A program made the translations under genes and the position numbers. Below, piece after piece: positions 32,816 to 47,052 of a stretch of DNA of 64,000 bases; position 1 is the first letter of the stretch, and every line of letters starts with the position of its first letter. The notes beneath the pieces are model-generated. The model was not told the DNA's origin and searched no databases. It saw only the letters and a program-made list of their open reading frames with translations. This DNA is from Niallia sp. XMNu-256 (GTDB taxonomy: Bacteria; Bacillota; Bacilli; Bacillales; Cytobacillaceae), in contig NZ_CP137636.1 of NCBI RefSeq assembly GCF_036670015.1, positions 102,501-166,500 of the forward strand. The letters are read 5' to 3'.

Positions 32816-34003
32816 ATGGCAAAAGAAAAATTTGATCGTTCAAAGCCCCATGTAAATATTGGTACAATTGGTCACGTTGACCATGGTAAAACAACTTTAA
32901 CAGCTGCAATCACAACTGTACTTGCAAAAGCAAGCGGCGGTGAAGCAAAAGGTTACGCTGCAATCGATAACGCTCCAGAAGAAAGAGAGCGTGGAATTAC
33001 AATTAACACTTCACACGTTGAATATGAAACTGCAAACCGTCACTATGCACACGTTGACTGCCCAGGACACGCTGACTACGTTAAAAACATGATCACTGGT
33101 GCTGCGCAAATGGACGGCGGTATCTTAGTAGTATCTGCTGCTGATGGTCCAATGCCACAAACTCGTGAACACATTCTTCTTTCTCGTCAAGTAGGTGTAC
33201 CTTACCTTGTTGTATTCATGAACAAATGTGACATGGTTGATGACGAAGAATTACTAGAATTAGTTGAAATGGAAGTACGTGACCTTCTTTCTGAATATGA
33301 CTTCCCAGGAGATGACATTCCTGTAATCAAGGGTTCTGCTCTTAAAGCTCTTGAAGGCGAAGCAGAATGGGAAGAAAAAATTCTTGAATTAATGGCTGCA
33401 GTTGATGAGTATGTTCCAGAACCAACTCGTGACACTGACAAACCATTCATGATGCCTGTTGAGGACGTATTCTCAATCACAGGTCGTGGTACTGTTGCTA
33501 CAGGCCGTGTTGAGCGCGGACAAGTTAAAGTTGGTGATGTAGTTGATATCATCGGTTTAGCTGAAGATTCAAAATCAACAACTGTAACAGGTGTTGAAAT
33601 GTTCCGTAAGCTTCTTGACTATGCTGAAGCTGGAGACAACATCGGTGCTCTTCTTCGTGGGGTTTCTCGTGAAGATATCGAACGTGGACAAGTATTAGCT
33701 AAGCCAGGTTCAATCACACCACACACAAAATTTAAAGCACAAGTATACGTTCTATCTAAAGAAGAAGGTGGACGTCATACTCCATTCTTCTCTAACTATC
33801 GCCCTCAGTTCTACTTCCGTACAACTGATGTAACTGGTATCATTCAACTTCCAGAAGGCGTTGAAATGGTTATGCCTGGCGACAACATTGAAATGACTGT
33901 TGAACTTATTGCTCCAATTGCTATTGAAGAAGGAACTAAGTTCTCAATCCGTGAAGGTGGCCGTACTGTAGGCGCTGGATCAGTAGCAACAATCACTGAA
34001 TAA
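32816..34003 (+). CDS. tuf: EF-Tu, translation elongation factor Tu
   Basis: Delivers aminoacyl-tRNA to the ribosome. GHVDHGKTT (19-27), [25 protein letters not shown] and NKCDMVDD are the G motifs. Domains II and III are complete, ending [10 protein letters not shown]. 395 aa. AAAGGAGGATTTT precedes the ATG; a strong terminator follows. Confidence 0.98.
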   Translation: MAKEKFDRSKPHVNIGTIGHVDHGKTTLTAAITTVLAKASGGEAKGYAAIDNAPEERERGITINTSHVEYETANRHYAHVDCPGHADYVKNMITGAAQMDGGILVVSAADGPMPQTREHILLSRQVGVPYLVVFMNKCDMVDDEELLELVEMEVRDLLSEYDFPGDDIPVIKGSALKALEGEAEWEEKILELMAAVDEYVPEPTRDTDKPFMMPVEDVFSITGRGTVATGRVERGQVKVGDVVDIIGLAEDSKSTTVTGVEMFRKLLDYAEAGDNIGALLRGVSREDIERGQVLAKPGSITPHTKFKAQVYVLSKEEGGRHTPFFSNYRPQFYFRTTDVTGIIQLPEGVEMVMPGDNIEMTVELIAPIAIEEGTKFSIREGGRTVGAGSVATITE

Positions 34004-34011
34004 TTGTTAAT

Positions 34012-34047
34012 AAAAAACAGATGGGTGACGATCCATCTGTTTTTTTT
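34012..34047 (+). terminator. terminator after tuf
   Basis: CAGATGG and CCATCTG pair around GTGACGAT, with A run before and eight T after (34040-34047). It ends the str unit. Confidence 0.92.
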
Positions 34048-34117
34048 GTCCCTGAATAGGTGTATATATGTTATTGTCACATATAAAAAAGAAATATACA
34101 CCAATTCTCAAAAACAC

Positions 34118-34146
34118 TTGAATTGTTCCAGCTAACCCAGTATAAT
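34118..34146 (+). promoter_or_regulatory. S10-spc-alpha promoter P1
   Basis: TTGAAT (34118-34123), 17-nt spacer, TATAAT (34141-34146). Confidence 0.8.
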
Positions 34147-34187
34147 ATGAAAAGTGTAAAAAACATAAACAGATTTAAATTTTTTAC

Positions 34188-34216
34188 TTGAATTCGGTTT
34201 GTGTTTTCAGTATAAT
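34188..34216 (+). promoter_or_regulatory. S10-spc-alpha promoter P2
   Basis: TTGAAT (34188-34193), 17-nt spacer, TATAAT (34211-34216), the same hexamers and spacing as P1, 70 nt upstream. These tandem promoters supply the large ribosomal gene cluster that follows. Confidence 0.85.
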
Positions 34217-34221
34217 AGACA

Positions 34222-34658
<437 letters not shown>

Positions 34659-34693
34659 TAAATAAATTATTCATTATACAGGAGGTGTGACTA

Positions 34694-35323
34694 ATGACCA
34701 AAGGAATCTTAGGAAGAAAGATCGGTATGACTCAAGTATTCGTAGATAACGGAGATCTTATTCCGGTAACTGTTGTTGAAGTAGCTAACAATGTTGTTCT
34801 ACAAAAGAAAACATCTGAAACTGATGGCTATGAGGCAATTCAAATCGGTTTTGAAGATAAACGCGAAAAGCTATCAAATAAACCTGAAAAAGGTCACGTT
34901 GCTAAAGCTAATACTGCTCCTAAGCGCTTCGTTCGCGAATTTCGCGGAGTTGACTTAGCAGCATATGAAGTTGGTCAGGAAGTCAAAGTTGATATATTTG
35001 CGGAAGGCGATGTAGTTGATGTAACTGGAATCTCTAAGGGAAAAGGGTTCCAAGGCGCAATCAAACGACACGGACAATCACGTGGACCAATGTCTCACGG
35101 ATCTCGTTACCACCGCCGCCCTGGTTCAATGGGACCAGTTGCTCCTAACCGCGTATTCAAAGGTAAGTTATTACCTGGACGCATGGGTGGAGAACAAGTT
35201 ACTGTACAAAACCTTGAAATTGTAAAAGTGGATGCTGAACGTAATCTACTATTAATTAAAGGAAATGTACCTGGACCGAAAAAATCCCTAGTAAAAATTA
35301 AGACTGCGATTAAAGTGAAATAA
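34694..35323 (+). CDS. rplC: Ribosomal protein L3 (RplC)
   Basis: Early-assembly large-subunit protein whose long loop reaches the peptidyl transferase centre. Begins [15 protein letters not shown]; the loop [16 protein letters not shown] (about 115-130) and [20 protein letters not shown] are the signatures. 209 aa. GGAGGTGTG precedes the ATG. Confidence 0.97.
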   Translation: MTKGILGRKIGMTQVFVDNGDLIPVTVVEVANNVVLQKKTSETDGYEAIQIGFEDKREKLSNKPEKGHVAKANTAPKRFVREFRGVDLAAYEVGQEVKVDIFAEGDVVDVTGISKGKGFQGAIKRHGQSRGPMSHGSRYHRRPGSMGPVAPNRVFKGKLLPGRMGGEQVTVQNLEIVKVDAERNLLLIKGNVPGPKKSLVKIKTAIKVK

Positions 35324-35349
35324 TCAATTCAGAAAGGAGGATATTAATA

Positions 35350-35973
35350 ATGGCGAAAGTTGATGTATATAACCAAACTGGATCAAAAGTAAGTGAAATT
35401 GAACTTAATGATTCTGTATTTGGTATCGAGCCAAACCAACATGTTCTTTTTGAAGCGATTGTTGCACAACGAGCTTCATTAAGACAAGGAACACACAAAA
35501 CGAAAGTTCGCTCAGAAGTTGCTGGTGGCGGACGTAAGCCATGGCGTCAAAAAGGAACTGGTCGTGCACGTCAAGGTTCAATCAGATCACCACAATGGCG
35601 TGGAGGCGGTACTGTATTTGGTCCTGTACCACGTAGCTATAGCTATAAATTACCAAAAAAAGTTCGTCGCCTAGCGATCAAATCTGCGTTATCATCTAAA
35701 GTATTAGATCAAAAGATTTTAGTATTAGAAAGCTTAGTTTTTGATTCTCCAAAAACTAAAGAATTTAAAGGTGTATTAAGTGCCCTTTCTGTAGATTCTA
35801 AAGCTTTAATCGTGACTGCTAGTCTTGATGAAAACGTAGCGTTATCTGCACGGAATATTCCAGGAGTAACTGTTTTAACTGCTGAAGGATTAAACGTATT
35901 AGATGTTATAAGTCATGATCGTTTAATCATAACAAAAGATGCAGTTGAAAAAGTAGAGGAGGTGCTTGCATAA
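35350..35973 (+). CDS. rplD: Ribosomal protein L4 (RplD)
   Basis: Its extended loop lines the peptide exit tunnel: [20 protein letters not shown] then [18 protein letters not shown] (about 49-86), the region where macrolide-resistance changes occur; none is evident. 207 aa. The stop shares one base with the rplW ATG. Whether L4 regulates this operon as in enteric bacteria is not shown. Confidence 0.97.
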   Translation: MAKVDVYNQTGSKVSEIELNDSVFGIEPNQHVLFEAIVAQRASLRQGTHKTKVRSEVAGGGRKPWRQKGTGRARQGSIRSPQWRGGGTVFGPVPRSYSYKLPKKVRRLAIKSALSSKVLDQKILVLESLVFDSPKTKEFKGVLSALSVDSKALIVTASLDENVALSARNIPGVTVLTAEGLNVLDVISHDRLIITKDAVEKVEEVLA

Positions 35974-36257
35974 TGGATGCACGCGATATCATTAAGCGCC
36001 CCGTTATCACAGAACGTTCAACTGATATAATGGCTGAGAAAAAGTACACTTTTGAAGTTGATACAAAAGCGAACAAGACTCAAGTTAAACATGCAGTAGA
36101 AGAAATCTTTGGTGTTGATGTTGAAAAAGTAAACATCATGAACTATAAAGGTAAATTCAAACGCATGGGACGTTTTGGCGGATATACAAGTAAACGCCGT
36201 AAGGCAATCGTAAAATTAACAGCTGATAGCAAAGAAATAGAAATCTTTGAAGCTTAA
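35973..36257 (+). CDS. rplW: Ribosomal protein L23 (RplW)
   Basis: Tunnel-exit protein, docking site for trigger factor and SRP. Begins [37 protein letters not shown] (about 28-47) is the core. 94 aa. Start overlaps the rplD stop by 1 nt; AGGAGGTG lies inside the rplD end. Confidence 0.96.
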   Translation: MDARDIIKRPVITERSTDIMAEKKYTFEVDTKANKTQVKHAVEEIFGVDVEKVNIMNYKGKFKRMGRFGGYTSKRRKAIVKLTADSKEIEIFEA

Positions 36258-36285
36258 TAATCACTTAAGATAAGGAGGGAATAAA

Positions 36286-37116
36286 ATGGCGATTAAAAAG
36301 TATAAACCTACCTCAAACGGCCGTCGTAATATGACATCACTTGACTTTGCTGAAATCACAACTGATAAACCAGAAAAGTCATTGCTTGCTCCTTTACACA
36401 AAAAAGCCGGTCGTAACAACCAAGGTAAAATTACAGTTCGTCATCAAGCAGGCGGCCATAAGCGTCAATATCGTATCGTTGACTTTAAGCGCGACAAAGA
36501 TGGCATACCAGGACGCGTTGCCACAATCGAATATGATCCAAACCGTTCTGCAAACATCGCATTAATTCATTATGCTGATGGTGAAAAACGTTACATTTTA
36601 GCACCAAAGAATTTAGTGGTTGGTCTAGAAGTAATGTCAGGACCAGATGCAGATATTAAAGTAGGGAATGCATTACCACTAGTAAACATGCCTGTTGGTA
36701 CTTTCATTCATAACATTGAATTAAAACCAGGTAGAGGTGGACAATTAGTCCGTTCTGCTGGTACATCTGCACAAGTACTTGGTAAAGAAGGCAAATATGT
36801 ACTTGTACGTTTAAATTCAGGTGAAGTACGTATGATTCTTGCAACTTGCCGTGCAACTGTTGGTCAAGTTGGTAATGAAGCGCATGAGCTTGTAAACATC
36901 GGTAAAGCAGGTCGTTCCCGTTGGTTAGGAAAACGCCCAGCAGTTCGTGGATCAGTTATGAACCCTAACGATCACCCACACGGTGGTGGTGAAGGACGTA
37001 CACCAATCGGACGTAAATCACCAATGACACCATGGGGTAAACCGTCACTTGGTTATAAAACTCGTAAGAAGAATAAAAAGTCAGATAAGTTCATTGTTCG
37101 TCGTCGCAAAAAATAA
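36286..37116 (+). CDS. rplB: Ribosomal protein L2 (RplB)
   Basis: Central 23S protein needed for subunit joining and peptidyl transferase. Contains [20 protein letters not shown] (about 44-63), and near the C-terminus [18 protein letters not shown] (about 224-241) with the conserved His. 276 aa. Confidence 0.97.
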   Translation: MAIKKYKPTSNGRRNMTSLDFAEITTDKPEKSLLAPLHKKAGRNNQGKITVRHQAGGHKRQYRIVDFKRDKDGIPGRVATIEYDPNRSANIALIHYADGEKRYILAPKNLVVGLEVMSGPDADIKVGNALPLVNMPVGTFIHNIELKPGRGGQLVRSAGTSAQVLGKEGKYVLVRLNSGEVRMILATCRATVGQVGNEAHELVNIGKAGRSRWLGKRPAVRGSVMNPNDHPHGGGEGRTPIGRKSPMTPWGKPSLGYKTRKKNKKSDKFIVRRRKK

Positions 37117-37176
37117 CGGGATTGACTACGGTCTAAAAGCCAAGGCCGTAGAACAATCACGAAGGGAGGTTCAGTT

Positions 37177-37455
37177 ATGGGTCGCAGCTTGAAAAAAGGA
37201 CCTTTTGTGGATGGTCATTTAATGACTAAGATTGAAAAGCTTAATGAATCGAACGGAAAGCAAGTGGTTAAAACTTGGTCACGTCGTTCAACCATTTTTC
37301 CACAATTCATCGGACATACTATTGCTGTCTATGATGGTCGCAAACACGTACCGGTTTATGTTACTGAAGACATGGTAGGTCACAAACTTGGAGAATTTGC
37401 TCCAACACGTGCATACAAAGGCCATGGAAATGACGATAAGAAAACAAGACGTTAA
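37177..37455 (+). CDS. rpsS: Ribosomal protein S19 (RpsS)
   Basis: 30S head protein contacting the A-site finger. Starts [35 protein letters not shown] and [16 protein letters not shown] are the family signatures. 92 aa. GGGAGGTT precedes the ATG. Confidence 0.97.
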   Translation: MGRSLKKGPFVDGHLMTKIEKLNESNGKQVVKTWSRRSTIFPQFIGHTIAVYDGRKHVPVYVTEDMVGHKLGEFAPTRAYKGHGNDDKKTRR

Positions 37456-37473
37456 TGAGAGGAGGGCATCCAA

Positions 37474-37815
37474 ATGCAAGCTAAAGCTGTTGTAAGAACA
37501 GTCCGTATTGCTCCTCGTAAAGCTCGTTTAGTCGTAGATTTAATTCGAGGAAAGCAAGTTGGCGAAGCAGTGGCCATTTTGAAACATACTCCAAAGGCTG
37601 CTTCTCCAATTGTAGAAAAGTTACTTAACTCTGCAATCGCAAATGCAGAACATAACTACGAAATGAACGTTAATAATTTAGTTGTTGCACAAGCATTTGT
37701 TGACGAAGGACCAACAATGAAACGTTTCCGTCCACGTGCACAAGGCCGTGCAAGCCAAATTAACAAACGTACTAGTCATATTACAATCGTTCTAACAGAA
37801 AAGAAGGAGGGATAA
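37474..37815 (+). CDS. rplV: Ribosomal protein L22 (RplV)
   Basis: Tunnel protein with a beta-hairpin near [20 protein letters not shown] (about 86-105), the macrolide-linked region. N-terminus [20 protein letters not shown]. 113 aa. rpsC starts 3 nt after its stop. Confidence 0.97.
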   Translation: MQAKAVVRTVRIAPRKARLVVDLIRGKQVGEAVAILKHTPKAASPIVEKLLNSAIANAEHNYEMNVNNLVVAQAFVDEGPTMKRFRPRAQGRASQINKRTSHITIVLTEKKEG

Positions 37816-37818
37816 TTA

Positions 37819-39105
<1,287 letters not shown>

Positions 39106-39125
39106 ACGAAAGAGGAGGTTCATAA

Positions 39126-39389
39126 ATGAGTGAACGTAACCAACGCAAAGTTTACACTGGACGTGTTGTTTCTGACAAAATGGATAAGACGATCACAGTA
39201 ATCGTTGAAACGTATAAGAAACATCCTCTATTAGGTAAACGCGTAAAATACTCTAAAAAGTATAAAGCTCATGACGAGCAAAACGTTGCTAATACTGGCG
39301 ATATTGTCCGCATCATGGAAACTCGTCCGTTATCAGCTACAAAACGTTTCCGTCTTGTAGAAGTAGTAGAAAAAGCAGTTATTATCTAA
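39126..39389 (+). CDS. rpsQ: Ribosomal protein S17 (RpsQ)
   Basis: OB-fold primary 16S-binding protein. [19 protein letters not shown] (7-25) and [19 protein letters not shown] are typical. 87 aa. GAGGAGGTT precedes the ATG. Confidence 0.97.
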   Translation: MSERNQRKVYTGRVVSDKMDKTITVIVETYKKHPLLGKRVKYSKKYKAHDEQNVANTGDIVRIMETRPLSATKRFRLVEVVEKAVII

Positions 39390-39430
39390 TTGTTCGGATA
39401 GAAGCTTGATCCTGAAGGGAGGTTAATTCT

Positions 39431-39799
39431 GTGATTCAACAGGAAACAAGATTGAAAGTTGCTGACAACTCTGGTGCCCGTGAAGTACTTACAATTAAAG
39501 TGCTAGGTGGATCAGGTCGTAAGACAGCAAACATTGGTGATATTATCGTTTGTACGGTGAAACAAGCAACACCAGGAGGCGTTGTCAAAAAAGGCGACAT
39601 CGTTAAAGCTGTAGTTGTGCGTACAAAATCAGGCGTTCGACGTAACGATGGTACTTATATTCGCTTTGATGAAAATGCTTGTGTAATTATCCGTGATGAC
39701 AAAAGTCCGCGTGGAACTCGTATCTTTGGACCAGTAGCACGTGAATTACGTGACAGCAATTTCATGAAAATTATCTCATTAGCTCCAGAAGTTCTATAA
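39431..39799 (+). CDS. rplN: Ribosomal protein L14 (RplN)
   Basis: Forms an intersubunit bridge. [20 protein letters not shown]-terminus, [20 protein letters not shown] (about 37-56) and [16 protein letters not shown] start with GGGAGGTT; 122 aa. Confidence 0.97.
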   Translation: MIQQETRLKVADNSGAREVLTIKVLGGSGRKTANIGDIIVCTVKQATPGGVVKKGDIVKAVVVRTKSGVRRNDGTYIRFDENACVIIRDDKSPRGTRIFGPVARELRDSNFMKIISLAPEVL

Positions 39800-39833
39800 T
39801 TTAAAATCTATGCCTTTAAGGAGGTGCAAACAG

Positions 39834-40145
39834 ATGCATGTAAAAAAAGGTGACAAAGTCATGGTCATCTCTGGTAAAGATAAAGGCAAAACAGGTGTAA
39901 TTCTTGCTTCATACCCTAAAAAAGACCGTGTTCTTGTTGAAGGTGTGAATATCGTTAAGAAGCACTCTAAGCCATCTCAATTAAATCCACAAGGTGGAAT
40001 TATTAACCAGGAAGCACCTATTCATGTATCAAATGTAATGCCTATCGATCCTAAGTCCGGTGAACCAACTCGTGTAGGCATTAAAGAAATAGACGGCAAT
40101 AAAGTAAGATATGCAAAAAAATCTGGTGAAGTTCTAGATAAATAG
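39834..40145 (+). CDS. rplX: Ribosomal protein L24 (RplX)
   Basis: Assembly-initiating 50S protein with a KOW motif: [19 protein letters not shown] (about 3-21), then [17 protein letters not shown] at 39834 follows AAGGAGGTG with good spacing; the longer frame from 39810 lacks a site. 103 aa. Confidence 0.96.
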   Translation: MHVKKGDKVMVISGKDKGKTGVILASYPKKDRVLVEGVNIVKKHSKPSQLNPQGGIINQEAPIHVSNVMPIDPKSGEPTRVGIKEIDGNKVRYAKKSGEVLDK

Positions 40146-40171
40146 TCAAATGAAGAAGGGAGGTACAATCG

Positions 40172-40711
40172 ATGAACCGCCTAAAAGAAAAGTATATTAA
40201 AGAAATTACTCCTGCTCTTGTTAGCAAGTTTAATTATAAATCAGTTATGCAAGTACCAAAAATTGATAAAATCGTTGTAAACATGGGTGTTGGTGACGCT
40301 GTACAAAATGCAAAAGCATTAGATGTTGCTGTTGAAGAACTAGCAATCATTACAGGTCAAAAACCATTAATTACTCGTGCGAAGAATTCAATCGCTGGTT
40401 TCCGTCTACGTGAGGGAATGCCAATCGGTGCAAAAGTTACCCTTCGTGGTATTCGCATGTATGAATTCCTTGATAAACTAGTTTCAGTATCACTTCCACG
40501 TGTACGTGACTTCCGTGGGGTTTCTAAAAAGTCTTTCGACGGTCGCGGTAACTATACATTAGGTGTAAGGGAACAACTAATCTTCCCTGAAATTGATTAT
40601 GATAAAGTAAGTAAAGTACGTGGTATGGATATCGTTATTGTAACGACTGCAAATACCGATGAAGAAGCACGTGAACTATTAACTCAAATCGGTATGCCAT
40701 TCCAAAAGTAA
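40172..40711 (+). CDS. rplE: Ribosomal protein L5 (RplE)
   Basis: Binds 5S rRNA and P-site t[21 protein letters not shown] (about 25-42), [20 protein letters not shown] and [19 protein letters not shown] are the family blocks. 179 aa. Confidence 0.97.
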   Translation: MNRLKEKYIKEITPALVSKFNYKSVMQVPKIDKIVVNMGVGDAVQNAKALDVAVEELAIITGQKPLITRAKNSIAGFRLREGMPIGAKVTLRGIRMYEFLDKLVSVSLPRVRDFRGVSKKSFDGRGNYTLGVREQLIFPEIDYDKVSKVRGMDIVIVTTANTDEEARELLTQIGMPFQK

Positions 40712-40921
<210 letters not shown>

Positions 40922-40950
40922 ACCCCAAATATGGGAAGGAGGTAAAAAAT

Positions 40951-41349
40951 ATGGTCATGACAGATCCAATTGCTGATTTGCTTACTCGTATTCGTAATGC
41001 AAATATGGTTCGTCACGAAAAATTAGAGGTACCTGCATCTAATATTAAAAGAGAAATTGCTGAAATTTTAAAGCGCGAAGGTTTCGTACGTGACGTTGAA
41101 TATATTGAAGATGATAAACAAGGTATTATCCGCATTTTCTTAAAATACGGATCTAGCAATGAACGCGTAATTACTGGGCTAAAACGAATCAGTAAACCTG
41201 GTCTTCGTGTTTATGCAAAAGCAGATGAAGTACCACGTGTTTTAAATGGTCTTGGTATCGCTCTAGTATCTACTTCTCAAGGCGTACTTTCTGATAAAGA
41301 AGCTCGTGCCAAAAAGGTCGGCGGAGAAGTATTAGCATACGTTTGGTAA
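40951..41349 (+). CDS. rpsH: Ribosomal protein S8 (RpsH)
   Basis: 16S central-domain binder. [21 protein letters not shown]-terminus; the C-terminus [20 protein letters not shown] is the RNA-binding signature. 132 aa. AAGGAGG precedes the ATG. Confidence 0.97.
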   Translation: MVMTDPIADLLTRIRNANMVRHEKLEVPASNIKREIAEILKREGFVRDVEYIEDDKQGIIRIFLKYGSSNERVITGLKRISKPGLRVYAKADEVPRVLNGLGIALVSTSQGVLSDKEARAKKVGGEVLAYVW

Positions 41350-41380
41350 TAGGAATTTTTATTGAATGGAGGTGCAATAA

Positions 41381-41917
41381 ATGTCTCGTATAGGTAATAA
41401 ACCAATTGATATTCCTGCTGGAGTAACAATTACACAAAATGGATCAACTGTAACTGTTAAAGGACCGAAAGGTGAATTAACTCGTTCATTTAATCCTGAA
41501 ATCGAAATTAAGGTAGAAGAGAACGTGATTAATATTTCTCGTCCTTCTGACCAAAAAGAACATCGTGCATTACACGGAACTACTCGTTCATTACTTTCAA
41601 ACATGGTTGAAGGTGTTTCTAAAGGTTTTGAAAAGACTTTAGAGCTAATCGGGGTCGGATACCGTGCTCAAAAACAAGGCAATAAACTAGTATTAAACGT
41701 TGGTTACTCACACCCTGTTGAATTCGAACCTGAAGAGGGTCTTGAAGTAGAAGTACCTGCAAACACGAAAGTTATCGTAAAAGGTATTAACAAAGAGCGC
41801 GTGGGTGCACTAGCTGCAAATATTCGTGAAGTTCGTCCTCCTGAGCCGTACAAAGGTAAAGGGATTCGTTACGAAGGTGAATTTGTACGTCGTAAAGAAG
41901 GTAAAACAGGTAAGTAA
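41381..41917 (+). CDS. rplF: Ribosomal protein L6 (RplF)
   Basis: Lies near the GTPase centre. [17 protein letters not shown]-terminus; two repeated domains; [20 protein letters not shown] (about 153-172) is diagnostic. 178 aa. Confidence 0.97.
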   Translation: MSRIGNKPIDIPAGVTITQNGSTVTVKGPKGELTRSFNPEIEIKVEENVINISRPSDQKEHRALHGTTRSLLSNMVEGVSKGFEKTLELIGVGYRAQKQGNKLVLNVGYSHPVEFEPEEGLEVEVPANTKVIVKGINKERVGALAANIREVRPPEPYKGKGIRYEGEFVRRKEGKTGK

Positions 41918-41951
41918 TGTCGCTTAAGACTAAACGAAAGGAGTGACCTCA

Positions 41952-42314
41952 ATGATTACGAAGAACGATAAAAATGCAGTACGTAAGAAAAGACACGCAC
42001 GTGTGCGTACAAAACTTAGCGGAACTGCTGCTCGTCCTCGTTTAAACGTGTTTCGTTCAAACAAGCACATTTATGCACAATTAATTGATGATGTGAATGG
42101 AGTTACTTTAGCAAGTGCTTCTACATTAGATAAAGAAGTAAGTGCTGAGTCAACAGGAAACAAAGAAGCTGCTGTTAAAGTTGGCGAACTTGTTGCAAAA
42201 CGCGCTGTTGAGAAAGGCGTAAAAGAAGTTGTATTTGACCGTGGAGGATACCTCTATCATGGACGTATTCAGGCATTAGCAGATGCTGCACGTGAGAACG
42301 GCTTACAATTTTAA
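41952..42314 (+). CDS. rplR: Ribosomal protein L18 (RplR)
   Basis: 5S rRNA-binding protein. [20 protein letters not shown] (about 10-29) and [20 protein letters not shown] near the end. ATG 41952 follows AAAGGAGTGA; 120 aa. The in-frame GTG at 41943 overlaps the ribosome site, so I reject it. Confidence 0.96.
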   Translation: MITKNDKNAVRKKRHARVRTKLSGTAARPRLNVFRSNKHIYAQLIDDVNGVTLASASTLDKEVSAESTGNKEAAVKVGELVAKRAVEKGVKEVVFDRGGYLYHGRIQALADAARENGLQF

Positions 42315-42338
42315 TCGATAAAGGAGGGACACAAAAAG

Positions 42339-42839
42339 ATGCGTCGTATTGATCCAAATAAGCTTGAATTAGAAGAACGCGTAGTAACAGTTAACCGTGT
42401 TGCGAAAGTTGTTAAAGGTGGACGTCGTTTCCGTTTCACAGCTCTTGTTGTAGTTGGTGATAAAAACGGTCATGTTGGCTTCGGTACTGGTAAAGCACAA
42501 GAAGTTCCAGATGCTATTCGCAAAGCGGTAGAAGATGCAAAGAAAAACTTAATTGAAGTAGCAAGAGTTGGTACTACATTACCACATGAAGTAATCGGAC
42601 ACTTTGGTGCTGGAGAAGTTCTTCTGAAGCCTGCTGCTGAAGGTACAGGAGTTATCGCTGGTGGACCAGTCCGTGCGGTACTTGAATTAGCTGGTGTTGG
42701 TGATATCTTATCTAAGTCTTTAGGTACAAACACACCAATTAACATGATTCGTGCAACAATCGATGGACTTACACAAATGAAACGTGCTGAAGACGTAGCA
42801 AGATTACGTGGTAAATCAGTAGAAGAACTGTTAGGATAA
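42339..42839 (+). CDS. rpsE: Ribosomal protein S5 (RpsE)
   Basis: Decoding fidelity protein. [20 protein letters not shown] (about 26-45) is the spectinomycin-linked loop region, apparently wild type; [20 protein letters not shown] is the C-terminal domain. 166 aa. Confidence 0.97.
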   Translation: MRRIDPNKLELEERVVTVNRVAKVVKGGRRFRFTALVVVGDKNGHVGFGTGKAQEVPDAIRKAVEDAKKNLIEVARVGTTLPHEVIGHFGAGEVLLKPAAEGTGVIAGGPVRAVLELAGVGDILSKSLGTNTPINMIRATIDGLTQMKRAEDVARLRGKSVEELLG

Positions 42840-42852
42840 GGAGGGAAATCAA

Positions 42853-43035
42853 ATGGCAAATAAATTACAAATTACCCTCACTCGCAGTGTTATTGGTCGT
42901 ACACAAGATCAAAAGGATACTGTAAAAGCTCTAGGTTTACGTAAGGTAAATCAAACTGTTGAACAGCAGGATAATGCTGCTATTCGTGGAATGGTTAATA
43001 AAGTTTCTCACTTAGTAACAGTTAAAGAAATTTAA
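42853..43035 (+). CDS. rpmD: Ribosomal protein L30 (RpmD)
   Basis: Small 50S protein. [20 protein letters not shown] then [20 protein letters not shown] (about 27-46). 60 aa. GGAGGG lies just after the rpsE stop. Confidence 0.96.
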   Translation: MANKLQITLTRSVIGRTQDQKDTVKALGLRKVNQTVEQQDNAAIRGMVNKVSHLVTVKEI

Positions 43036-43066
43036 GATAAAACTTCTTAAATAAGGAGGTGCCAAA

Positions 43067-43507
43067 ATGAAACTTCATGAATTAAAACCTGCAGAGGGTG
43101 CTAGACATGAGCGCAAGCGAAAAGGCCGTGGTATCGGATCTGGTAATGGTAAAACTGCTGGTAAAGGTCATAAAGGACAAAATGCCCGTTCAGGTGGCGG
43201 AGTTCGTATGGGATTCGAAGGTGGTCAAACACCATTATTCCAACGTTTACCAAAACGTGGCTTTACCAATATCAACCGTAAAGAATATGCAATTGTTAAC
43301 CTTGAGGCTCTTAACCGTTTTGAAGAGGGAACAGAAGTTACTCCAGAATTATTAATTGAAACAGGAGTCGTTTCAAAAGAAAAGTCTGGAATCAAGATAT
43401 TAGCCAAAGGCAATATCGAGAAAAAACTTTCTGTTAAAGCACATAAATTCTCTTCTGCAGCAAAAGAAGCTATTGAAGCTGCTGGCGGTAGTGCTGAGGT
43501 GATTTAA
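43067..43507 (+). CDS. rplO: Ribosomal protein L15 (RplO)
   Basis: Late-assembly 50S protein. The Gly/Lys-rich N-terminal part [20 protein letters not shown] (about 22-41) and [20 protein letters not shown]. 146 aa. The last base of its stop is the first of the secY ATG. Confidence 0.96.
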   Translation: MKLHELKPAEGARHERKRKGRGIGSGNGKTAGKGHKGQNARSGGGVRMGFEGGQTPLFQRLPKRGFTNINRKEYAIVNLEALNRFEEGTEVTPELLIETGVVSKEKSGIKILAKGNIEKKLSVKAHKFSSAAKEAIEAAGGSAEVI

Positions 43508-44802
43508 TGTTTCAGACAATCTCCAATTTTATGCGCGTGGGTGATATAAGACGAAAAATCATATTCACCCTTTTAATGTTGATTGTATTTCGCATCGGTA
43601 CATTCATACCTGTACCGAATGTGAATGCAGAATTTTTTGCAGTACAAGATCAGCTAAGTGTATTCGGGATATTGAACACATTTGCTGGTGGTGCACTCAA
43701 TAATTTTTCAATACTTGCTATGGGGATTATGCCATATATTACTGCATCTATTATCGTACAATTATTACAAATGGATGTTGTTCCAAAGTTTACAGAGTGG
43801 TCAAAACAAGGTGAAGTGGGTCGGCGTAAATTGGCTCAATTTACAAGATACTTTACTATTGTACTTGGTTTTATCCAAGCACTAGCAATGTCATATGGGT
43901 TTAATAATTTGGCTGGCGGAACCTTAATTGAAAATCCTGGAGTTGGTACTTATCTCGTGATTGCAGTGGTTTTAACTGCTGGTACGGCATTCTTGATGTG
44001 GTTAGGTGAACAGATTACATCAAAGGGTGTTGGAAATGGGATTTCAATTATCATCTTCGCAGGAATTGTTGCTGGGATACCAACTACTATTCAGCAAATT
44101 TACGCACAACAATTTATTAATGCTGGTGATGAGTTATTTATTAATATTATCACTGTTGTATTAATGGTACTTGCGATTGTTGCTATTGTAGTAGGTGTGA
44201 TCTATGTCCAACAAGCATTAAGAAAAATTCCAATCCAATATGCAAAACGTATGGCTGCTGGTCGCGCTTCTGTAGGCGGTCAATCTACTCATTTACCATT
44301 AAAAGTAAATGCGGCAGGGGTTATCCCAGTTATATTCGCCGTTTCATTTATTGTGACGCCAAGAACCATTGCATCCTTTTTCGAACAAAATGATGTAACT
44401 CTATGGATTCAAAGAGTATTTGATTATACACATCCGATCGGAATGGTTGTATATGCTGTACTCATTATTGCTTTCACGTATTTTTATGCCTTTATTCAGG
44501 TAAACCCTGAACAAGTAGCAGAAAACTTACAAAAGCAAGGCGGCTATATACCTGGTATACGTCCGGGAGTTAATACACAAACCTATTTAACTCGTACCCT
44601 ATACCGATTAACCTTTGTTGGCGCTATCTTCTTAACTGTGGTTGCCATTCTGCCAATTTTATTTACAAAAGTTGCTGGTCTTCCTCAGTCAGTACAAATC
44701 GGTGGTACAAGTCTTTTGATCGTTATTGGTGTTGCGCTAGAAACCATGAAACAGTTAGAATCACAATTAGTGAAGCGTCATTATAAAGGATTTATAAAAT
44801 AA
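43507..44802 (+). CDS. secY: SecY, protein translocation channel
   Basis: Pore subunit of SecYEG, with about ten transmembrane helices. RIGTFIPVPNVN (near 32-43) and the plug region at FNILNTFAGGALNNFSI-like sequence, GVGNGISIIIFAGIVAGIP (TM5) and AYTYFYAFIQVNPEQVAENL-type loop 8 are conserved. 431 aa, normal. Coupled to rplO by a 1-nt overlap. Confidence 0.96.
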   Translation: MFQTISNFMRVGDIRRKIIFTLLMLIVFRIGTFIPVPNVNAEFFAVQDQLSVFGILNTFAGGALNNFSILAMGIMPYITASIIVQLLQMDVVPKFTEWSKQGEVGRRKLAQFTRYFTIVLGFIQALAMSYGFNNLAGGTLIENPGVGTYLVIAVVLTAGTAFLMWLGEQITSKGVGNGISIIIFAGIVAGIPTTIQQIYAQQFINAGDELFINIITVVLMVLAIVAIVVGVIYVQQALRKIPIQYAKRMAAGRASVGGQSTHLPLKVNAAGVIPVIFAVSFIVTPRTIASFFEQNDVTLWIQRVFDYTHPIGMVVYAVLIIAFTYFYAFIQVNPEQVAENLQKQGGYIPGIRPGVNTQTYLTRTLYRLTFVGAIFLTVVAILPILFTKVAGLPQSVQIGGTSLLIVIGVALETMKQLESQLVKRHYKGFIK

Positions 44803-44828
44803 CTATACTAAGTGACTTTATGTTTTAA

Positions 44829-45664
<836 letters not shown>

Positions 45665-45716
45665 TTTATAAGCCTTGAAATAGATACTATTTGAAATAGA
45701 AGGGAGTCGTGTTCAG

Positions 45717-46087
<371 letters not shown>

Positions 46088-46110
46088 AGAAAAGGAGGTG
46101 CACATTCTTA

Positions 46111-46476
46111 ATGGCACGTATTGCTGGTGTAGATATTCCACGTGAAAAACGTATTGTTATTTCTTTAACTTACATTTATGGTATTGGTAAAAATACTGCT
46201 CAAAAAGTATTAGCTGAAGCAGGTGTATCCGAGGATACTCGTGTTCGTGATTTAACAGAAGACGAATTAAACAAAATCCGTGATATTATTGATAAATTGA
46301 AGGTTGAAGGTGACCTTCGTCGTGAAATTTCACTTAACATTAAACGTCTAATGGAAATTGGTTGCTACCGCGGTCTTCGTCACCGTCGTGGATTGCCTGT
46401 CCGTGGACAAAATACAAAAAACAATGCTCGTACGCGTAAAGGTCCTCGTAAGACTGTAGCGAACAAGAAGAAATAA
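46111..46476 (+). CDS. rpsM: Ribosomal protein S13 (RpsM)
   Basis: 30S head protein touching P-site t[24 protein letters not shown]-terminus; [20 protein letters not shown] (about 85-104). 121 aa. GGAGGTGC precedes the ATG. Confidence 0.97.
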   Translation: MARIAGVDIPREKRIVISLTYIYGIGKNTAQKVLAEAGVSEDTRVRDLTEDELNKIRDIIDKLKVEGDLRREISLNIKRLMEIGCYRGLRHRRGLPVRGQNTKNNARTRKGPRKTVANKKK

Positions 46477-46483
46477 TAAGTAA

Positions 46484-46888
<405 letters not shown>

Positions 46889-47052
46889 CTTTTCTGTATA
46901 GAATTTGTAACCTTGTCTATAATGGGTTATGATACAAGTTATGAATATACGGAAAAGTTATCCAGTTACTATATATTACAGGAATGTAGACTGGGGAAAT
47001 TTCGGTTAGAACCCTAGCCGAGGTTTGACGTTTTGAAGGAGGGTATATTTTG

